Assembly: GCF_000308695.1 (NCBI RefSeq)
Contig: NZ_BAGG01000002.1
Coordinates: forward strand, 124,001-188,000
Direction of reading: 5' to 3'
DNA: 64,000 nt
Origin: Nocardia takedensis NBRC 100417
Lineage (GTDB): Bacteria > Actinomycetota > Actinomycetes > Mycobacteriales > Mycobacteriaceae
Shown here: positions 59,413 through 64,000 of the stretch, piece by piece
Layout: every line of letters starts with the position of its first letter
How positions within the stretch are numbered: the first letter of the stretch is position 1
Translations under genes and position numbers: made by a program
Notes under the pieces: model-generated
What the model was told of the DNA's origin: nothing
The model's input: the letters and a program-made list of their open reading frames with translations, nothing else
Databases searched by the model: none

Positions 59413-60009
59413 GTGACCAATCCAGCCCCTGGTTCCGAGAACGCGTCACGGTGGCCGGCGATTCTGACGTGGCGTTCGCACAACGCCACGCGGATGGAGT
59501 CGGTGCGGGTGACCGTGAACGGCAATCGCATCCGCGCCGCCGGGCGCATGATCGGCGGCGCGTGCGACGACCACCCCGCGTTCAGTGCCTCCTACGACCT
59601 GGTCACCGACGAGAACGGCGTCACCAAACGCCTGTCGCTGCGCGCCACCACCGCCGCGGGAGAGCGGCACGCCTCCATCGCCCGCGACGAGGAGGACTAC
59701 TGGTTGGTCGACGCGGGCGGCAGCCACATCCGCTCCACCTTCGGCGGCGCGCTCGACGTGGACGTGGTGCTCAGCCCGTTCTTCAACACCCTGCCGATCC
59801 GGCGGTTCGGCTTGCAGCACGCGGTCGAGGACGTGCACGTCCCCGTCGTCTACGTGCGACTGCCCGATCTGCTCGTGCAGGAGGCCAGCCTCGTCTACAG
59901 CAGCGGAACCGACGGCATCAGCGTGCTCTCGCCGGTGTCCAGCGCCACCGTGACGGTCGACGCCGACGGATTCCTGCTCGACTATCCGGGGCTGGCCGAA
60001 CGCATCTAG
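59413..60009 (+). CDS. Putative glycolipid-binding protein
   Basis: A 198-residue beta-rich protein of the 'putative glycolipid-binding' family (formerly DUF1089). TWRSHNATRMESVRVTVNG, SASYDLVTDENGV, RDEEDYWLVDAGG, DVDVVLSPFFNTLPIRRFGL and VVYVRLPDLLVQEASLVYS follow the usual order. Ligand unproven. The start is a GTG at 59413. It may be linked to the exporter just upstream (67 bp). Confidence 0.8.
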   Translation: MTNPAPGSENASRWPAILTWRSHNATRMESVRVTVNGNRIRAAGRMIGGACDDHPAFSASYDLVTDENGVTKRLSLRATTAAGERHASIARDEEDYWLVDAGGSHIRSTFGGALDVDVVLSPFFNTLPIRRFGLQHAVEDVHVPVVYVRLPDLLVQEASLVYSSGTDGISVLSPVSSATVTVDADGFLLDYPGLAERI

Positions 60010-60015
60010 CGGGGC

Positions 60016-60966
60016 TCACGGCAGTTTCGTGAACACCTCGCCGCGCAGGCCCGCCTCGCGCAGCAGGCGCAGCCAGTCGTGGTCGCCGGGCGCGACGTCG
60101 GTGATCTCCCGCCGTCGCGCCGTCTCGTACTCCACGCGTCCGTCGTGGCCCGCCTGGGTGAGCTCGGCCAGTGACCCTTCTTCGCGCAGGGTGTCGCGGG
60201 CGGCGGCCAGCACCGTCAGGGTGTCCTCGAGCACCTCGAGCAGAGCGTCCCGGTTGGGTTCGCAGATGGCCCTGACCAGGTCCGGCGCGGTGCCCGCCAC
60301 CCGGGTTCCGTCGCGGAACGACCCCGCCGCCAGCCCCAACGCCAGCGCGCCGCCGCCCGCGCCCGACACCGCCAGCGCCTCCGCCAGCACGTGCGGCAGA
60401 TGCGAGACGCGGGCCACCGCGCGGTCGTGGTTGACCGAGGTGACCGGCACCACCACCGAACCGCAGTCCAGCGCCAGGCGCGCCACCCGCGTCCACGCGC
60501 TCGCGTGCGTGCCCTCGTCCACCGTCACCGCCCACACCGCGCCGCGAAACAACTCGGGATCGGTTGCCGACCAACCCGATTCGGCGGTGCCCGCCATCGG
60601 ATGCCCGCCCACGTAGCGTTCGGCCAGTCCGCGCGCGCGCACCGCGTCCGCCACCGGGCCCTTCACACTCACCACATCAGTGAGCACACAATGGGGAGCG
60701 AGGGATTCGATCACCGACAGCAGATGATCCACCGCGGGCATCGGCACCGCGATCACGATCAGCGCGTCGGATTCGGCGGCCCTGGTCAACGCCGCCGCGA
60801 GATCGTCGGTGACGTCGAAGCCGTCGGCCGCCGCGGCCCGCGCCCCCGCCGCGGAACGGTTCCAGCCCCAGGCCGGATACCCGGCCGCCGTGGCGGCGCG
60901 CAGCACCGAACCACCGATCAAACCCACCCCGAGGACGCAAACAGGTGTCTTCTGGTCACGACTCAT
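60016..60966 (-). CDS. tyrA: Prephenate dehydrogenase
   Basis: A 316-residue NAD-dependent enzyme of tyrosine synthesis, orthologous by position to Rv3754. The Rossmann motif GVGLIGGSVLRAA is at the N-terminus; LTDVVSVKGPV, GHPMAGTAESGW with the catalytic His, and NHDRAVARVSHLPH, GTRVAGTAPDL follow. No ACT domain is present, so feedback control must differ. It is divergent from the tadA operon across 58 bp. The ATG at 60966 is the family start. Confidence 0.92.
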   Translation of the reverse strand: MSRDQKTPVCVLGVGLIGGSVLRAATAAGYPAWGWNRSAAGARAAAADGFDVTDDLAAALTRAAESDALIVIAVPMPAVDHLLSVIESLAPHCVLTDVVSVKGPVADAVRARGLAERYVGGHPMAGTAESGWSATDPELFRGAVWAVTVDEGTHASAWTRVARLALDCGSVVVPVTSVNHDRAVARVSHLPHVLAEALAVSGAGGGALALGLAAGSFRDGTRVAGTAPDLVRAICEPNRDALLEVLEDTLTVLAAARDTLREEGSLAELTQAGHDGRVEYETARRREITDVAPGDHDWLRLLREAGLRGEVFTKLP

Positions 60967-61024
60967 GCGAACAGATTCCCATACGACTTCAGTAATCGGG
61001 CTCGAGCAGACTACCGTTGCGGCC

Positions 61025-61567
61025 ATGGCAGCACAGCGCTCGGGCACGAACAGGGCGACGTCGGAGGAAGACTACGACGACGTGGAAGGGTTCGCAGTGG
61101 CGGTTGTCCGCGAAGACGGCAAATGGCGGTGTAGTCCGCTGAGTTCCGCGGCGCTGACCACCCTGTCCGCGGCCGAGGACGAACTGAAGGAACTGCGCAG
61201 CTCGGGAGCCGTGTTCGGCCTGCTCGACGTCGACGACGAATTCTTCGTCGTGCTGCGTCCAGCGCCCAGCGGCACCCGCCTGCTGATCTCCGACGCCACC
61301 GCGGCGATCGACTACGACATCGCCGCCGACGTGCTCGAGGCGCTCAACATCGAGATCCCCGACCTGGACCCCGACGAACTCGATGACATCGAACCCTGGG
61401 AAGAGGGCGACCTGGGCGTGCTGGCCGACCTGGGCCTGCCCGAACCGGTGCTGAGCGTCATCCTCGCCGAAACCGACCTCTACCCGGACGAACAACTCGG
61501 CATGATCGCCCAGCGTCTCGGTTTCGCCAACGAACTCTCCGCGGTGCTGGACAAGCTGCCCCGGTGA
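61025..61567 (+). CDS. tRNA adenosine deaminase-associated protein
   Basis: A 180-residue acidic protein, orthologous by position to Rv3753c. FAVAVVREDGKWRCSPL, ALTTLSAAEDELKELRSSG, FGLLDVDDEFFVVLRP and the acidic PDLDPDELDDIEPWEEGD loop identify the family. It is always encoded with tadA in actinobacteria and overlaps it by 4 bp here. Its role is not established; assistance to the deaminase is inferred from linkage. Confidence 0.88.
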   Translation: MAAQRSGTNRATSEEDYDDVEGFAVAVVREDGKWRCSPLSSAALTTLSAAEDELKELRSSGAVFGLLDVDDEFFVVLRPAPSGTRLLISDATAAIDYDIAADVLEALNIEIPDLDPDELDDIEPWEEGDLGVLADLGLPEPVLSVILAETDLYPDEQLGMIAQRLGFANELSAVLDKLPR

Positions 61568-62037
61568 GTCCGCCGCCCAACCCGGCCGAGGCCGACGCCG
61601 CCATGCTGCGGGTCGCGCTCGCCGCCGCGGCCGCCGCCGACCCACGCGACGTCCCCGTCGGCGCGGCCGTGTTCGATTCGGCCGGAAGGGAACTCGCGCG
61701 CGCCGCGAACGCCAGGGAAGCGCTCGGCGACCCCACCGCGCACGCCGAGATCATCGCGCTGCGCCGCGCCGCCGCGATCGTCGGCGACGGGTGGCGACTG
61801 GAGAACACCACCCTCGCCGTCACCCTGGAACCGTGCACCATGTGCGCGGGCGCGCTGGTCGCCGCCCGCGTCGGCCGACTCGTCTTCGGCGCCTGGGAAC
61901 CCAAGACCGGCGCCGTCGGCTCCCTGTGGGACGTCGTACGCGACCGCCGCCTCAACCACCGCCCCGAAGTCCGCGCGGGCGTCCTGGAACCCGACTGCGT
62001 CGCCCTGCTCGACGCCTTCTTCCGCAGCCAACGCTGA
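61564..62037 (+). CDS. tadA: tRNA-specific adenosine deaminase
   Basis: A 157-residue enzyme that changes A34 to inosine in tRNA-Arg(ACG), whose gene is in this window at 34025. The zinc site is H60-A-E62 (TAHAEI) with C91 and C94 (EPCTMCAG). VPVGAAVF and LEPDCVALLDAFFRSQR are family typical. The GTG at 61564 overlaps the upstream gene by 4 bp. Confidence 0.93.
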   Translation: MSPPPNPAEADAAMLRVALAAAAAADPRDVPVGAAVFDSAGRELARAANAREALGDPTAHAEIIALRRAAAIVGDGWRLENTTLAVTLEPCTMCAGALVAARVGRLVFGAWEPKTGAVGSLWDVVRDRRLNHRPEVRAGVLEPDCVALLDAFFRSQR

Positions 62038-62089
62038 CCCCTCACCAGCCGATTTAGCGATCCCCGGCCCGTCCGGTATCGTTCTTGGC

Positions 62090-62180
62090 GGTGGCGTGTC
62101 CGAGCGGCCTAAGGAGCACGCCTCGAAAGCGTGTGAGGGGTAACCCCCCTCCGAGGGTTCAAATCCCTCCGCCACCGCCA
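62090..62180 (+). tRNA. tRNA-Ser (anticodon CGA)
   Basis: A class II tRNA with acceptor GGTGGCG/CGCCACC, anticodon loop CCTCGAA (CGA), a long variable arm and T-loop GTTCAAAT; CCA is encoded at 62178-62180. It follows tadA by 52 bp. Confidence 0.95.
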
Positions 62181-62182
62181 AG

Positions 62183-62219
62183 AGCCCCTCACTTGAATTG
62201 CCAGGTGAGGGGCTTTTTC
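62183..62219 (+). terminator. Intrinsic terminator after tRNA-Ser(CGA)
   Basis: A 10-bp stem AGCCCCTCAC (62183-62192) with GTGAGGGGCT (62205-62214), followed by TTTTT. A T-run is unusual for this genome and makes this the clearest rho-independent terminator in the window. Confidence 0.9.
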
Positions 62220-62248
62220 TGTGTCTCAGGCCGGTAGGGGTCCGCGTG

Positions 62249-63175
62249 TCATTTGCCCACCATGTCCGGGTCGACGCGACGCAGGGCGGAGGCCAGCCAT
62301 TCGGACCCGCGGTGCTCGGCGGGCATCGCGCCGAGACCGCGGGCGGCTTCCTCGGCGGCCCGGCCGGTGTCGCCGAGCATGGACAACACACCGGCCCGTT
62401 GCACCGCGGCAAATCCCGTGGACCACCAGTACATCGACGGGGGCGCTTCCAGCCCGTCCGCCGATTCCGACGCCGCGTCCGCGAGCACGAGGCAGTGCTG
62501 CGCGTCCCGCCGCTCTCCGTGCGCCGCGAGCAGTTCCGCGCGGCGCATCCTGCCGTAGGCGTCGAGGACCGGATGCGCGGCGGGCACCGCCAAGGCGGCA
62601 TCGGACAGGGCGAGCACTTCGCCGTAATCGCCGCCGGACACGGTGACATACCCCAGGAAACCGAGGCTGTGCGCGAGTCGGTCGGCGTCGTCGGCTTGCT
62701 CGGCGAGGCTCACGGCCGTGCCCACTGTCCGCCGCGCGGTCGCGTCCGCCCCGATCGCGTGCTCCAACCACCCGCGATACTGGGTGATCTCCGAGGCCAG
62801 CGCCGCCGCTTCCCTCCGCGCGTATCGGGATTCGCGGACGAACATCTCGATCATGGTCGACATCCCCCGCACCGTGGGCAATACGGCCGCCGCGCCGACG
62901 GCGTCTTCGACGCGCCGGGTGGAGGCGAGCATCGTGGCGACCTCGGACAGGGCCGCCGGATCTACGGTGGCAGGCGTCCGCACCGCCGCGTTCAGCCGAC
63001 CCAGATCCGCGCCGAGCACCCGCTCGTAAGCCGCGGTCACCCCTGGCGGGACGGGGCGACGGCCGGTCTCGACCAGCGACAGATACGACTTCCCGTAGAA
63101 GGTCCGTTCGGCCATCGCACGCAGGGAGATCCCGGCCGCCGCACGGGCGGCACGGAGAACAGCGCCCGGTTCCAT
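62249..63175 (-). CDS. XRE-family regulator with long helical C-terminal domain
   Basis: A 308-residue protein. The N-terminal HTH (VLRAARAAAGISLRAMAERTFYGKSYLSLVETG) is XRE-like. Residues 70-300 are helix after helix with TPR-like spacing (EVLALSDAALAV; CLVLADAASESAD; AAEEAARGLGAMP). Such HTH-TPR regulators in actinobacteria often sense peptides or sit near antibiotic or development genes. The ATG at 63175 is close to GGAGAG. It is divergent from a series of small coupled ORFs, which may be its targets. Confidence 0.8.
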   Translation of the reverse strand: MEPGAVLRAARAAAGISLRAMAERTFYGKSYLSLVETGRRPVPPGVTAAYERVLGADLGRLNAAVRTPATVDPAALSEVATMLASTRRVEDAVGAAAVLPTVRGMSTMIEMFVRESRYARREAAALASEITQYRGWLEHAIGADATARRTVGTAVSLAEQADDADRLAHSLGFLGYVTVSGGDYGEVLALSDAALAVPAAHPVLDAYGRMRRAELLAAHGERRDAQHCLVLADAASESADGLEAPPSMYWWSTGFAAVQRAGVLSMLGDTGRAAEEAARGLGAMPAEHRGSEWLASALRRVDPDMVGK

Positions 63176-63361
63176 CTCTCCACGGTAGCGCGGTAGTGGA
63201 CGCCTGTGGACGCGAAATCGTTTCGTAGCCGGGGCGTTTCGATGAATGCTCGTCTCGGCCCCACCGCCGCGTCGACACGCGAACGACCGGCACCACGCGG
63301 CATGATCGCGCGGTCCGCGGCGGTGGGTGCCTACCAACTCATCGCAGGGGAGAGGCAGGGG

Positions 63362-63487
63362 ATGAATTCGACGCTCGGTGTGACCGACCTCGATACGAGA
63401 TGCGCCCTCGACGGGGCGCGGTACGGCGTCGGGTGCCGAGGTGCGCACCGTCGGCTGGTTACGGAGGTCCGGGGCGGTGGCCGATGA
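63362..63487 (+). CDS. 41-aa peptide, first of a coupled small-ORF series
   Basis: From the ATG at 63362 (MNSTLGVTDLDTRCALDGAR) with GGGGAGAGGCAGGGG just upstream, an excellent ribosome-binding site. The frame is open from 63206, but longer forms lack such a site. Two Cys and a basic C-terminus; no family recognised. The stop overlaps the next start by 4 bp (ATGA). Confidence 0.5.
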   Translation: MNSTLGVTDLDTRCALDGARYGVGCRGAHRRLVTEVRGGGR

Positions 63488-63591
63488 ACTGGGGTGAGGT
63501 CGGTCTGGTGGCGGTGGTCGCGGTACCGGTCGCCGTGGTCGTCGCGATGATTTTCTGGCCGTCCGACTACGACGGGGGTGGCGACAGGTGA
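63484..63591 (+). CDS. 35-aa single-pass membrane peptide
   Basis: MNWGEVGLVAVVAVPVAVVV then AMIFWPSDYDGGGDR: one helix with an acidic tail. It overlaps the previous stop and the next start by 4 bp each. No family recognised. Confidence 0.6.
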   Translation: MNWGEVGLVAVVAVPVAVVVAMIFWPSDYDGGGDR

Positions 63592-63809
63592 GCACACCAC
63601 GCCGAAAGTCGTGGAACACGAACGACTATGCGGCGATGGCTGACGACTACGCGGACCACTTGGTCCGGCTCGCGGAAGTCGTCGGCCCGCCGCGGGTATT
63701 CGTGCCGATCGCCGAACTCGGACGCACCACCGCGCACCTGCCGTTCCTCGACTATCGCGAGTGGCGTGCGGCGCTGGACGCGATGATCGACCAGGAGATC
63801 GACGGGTGA
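63588..63809 (+). CDS. Hypothetical 73-aa protein
   Basis: From the GTG at 63588 (MSTPRRKSWNTNDYAAMADD). A helix-rich small protein (DYADHLVRLAEVV; DYREWRAALDAMIDQEI) with a PIAELGRTTAHLPFLDY centre. Not recognised. It is third in the coupled series and probably its main product. Confidence 0.65.
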   Translation: MSTPRRKSWNTNDYAAMADDYADHLVRLAEVVGPPRVFVPIAELGRTTAHLPFLDYREWRAALDAMIDQEIDG

Positions 63810-63865
63810 TGATCGAGCATGCGGGCCGAACGAACGGGAAGATTTTCGAGTTCCCGAGGGGGTGA
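63809..63865 (+). CDS. 18-aa coupled micro-ORF
   Basis: MIEHAGRTNGKIFEFPRG, starting inside the stop of the previous gene (TGATG). Too short for independent support; listed because of the coupling pattern. Confidence 0.25.
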   Translation: MIEHAGRTNGKIFEFPRG

Positions 63866-63912
63866 GTTTCGGGCGTGGGTGGGTATCTCGCGAACCAAGA
63901 AGGAGAGCGCGG

Positions 63913-63945
63913 ATGAGTGTGACGCTCTGGGTGTCACCGAACTAG
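63913..63945 (+). CDS. 10-aa micro-ORF with strong ribosome-binding site
   Basis: MSVTLWVSPN followed by TAG. AAGGAGAG lies 5 nt upstream of the ATG. It could be a leader peptide for a gene beyond the window edge. The remaining bases to 64000 hold nothing else I can support. Confidence 0.25.
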   Translation: MSVTLWVSPN

Positions 63946-64000
63946 CCGCGGTAGAACAATGCGCGACAGTTATTCGAGAGTCGGTGGACTGATTGTCCTG

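Overview
The window is high-GC actinobacterial chromosome from a mycolic-acid bacterium of the order Mycobacteriales, most likely Nocardia or a close relative. The lineage call rests on genes that occur together only there: both galactan galactosyltransferases (GlfT1, GlfT2), the galactan exporter Wzm/Wzt, an antigen-85-type mycolyltransferase, a KasA-type ketoacyl synthase, a FadD32-type fatty-acyl-AMP ligase and the proteasome activator Bpa with its C-terminal GQYL. Several neighbourhoods match the M. tuberculosis order around Rv3752c-Rv3754, Rv3772 and Rv3777-Rv3783. GTG starts and 4-bp stop/start overlaps are frequent.

Layout. 1-5 kb: the N-terminus of a molybdopterin oxidoreductase, a DUF4282 membrane protein, an XRE regulator, and a divergent MarR/MFS pair that shares a triple operator. 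5-24.5 kb: a cell-envelope glycan region. It holds rmlC-rmlA and rmlB for dTDP-rhamnose, a Gtr-like set (GtrB-type glycosyltransferase, DUF2142 protein, GtrA), glfT2, rsgA, then glfT1-wzt-wzm, bpa, a cysteine-desulfurase-like protein without its lysine, a quinone oxidoreductase and a MarR regulator. 25-33.8 kb: tRNA-Ser(UGA), a MazEF pair boxed in by a decayed copy of that tRNA's 3' end, a second toxin-antitoxin pair, a TetR/amidohydrolase operon, a bacterial nitric oxide synthase, a mycolyltransferase, hisC and a dienelactone-hydrolase-like protein.

34.06-47.77 kb: a complete actinomycete integrative and conjugative element (AICE, pSAM2 type) in tRNA-Arg(ACG), bounded by a 38-bp direct repeat. 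Its minus-strand operon runs pra, small proteins, DUF2637/SpdB-like protein, FtsK-type tra, more small proteins, a PP-loop (PAPS-reductase-like) enzyme, HUH replication initiator, xis, int, with nearly every junction overlapping by 1-4 bp. An XRE regulator and a Nudix protein comparable to pSAM2 Pif face it. The right end carries AT-richer cargo: a TacT-like acetyltransferase with a small partner, and an orphan gene.

47.8-64 kb: a mycothiol-dependent isomerase-like protein, RidA, a DUF998 protein, a Dcm/Vsr pair without a visible restriction enzyme, a KasA/FadD32-like pair, a heterodimeric ABC exporter, a glycolipid-binding-type protein, tyrA, the tadA operon, tRNA-Ser(CGA), and a regulator followed by several very small coupled ORFs. 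No CRISPR array, rRNA or complete insertion sequence was seen. All functional calls come from reading motifs and remembered family sequences; no searches were run.
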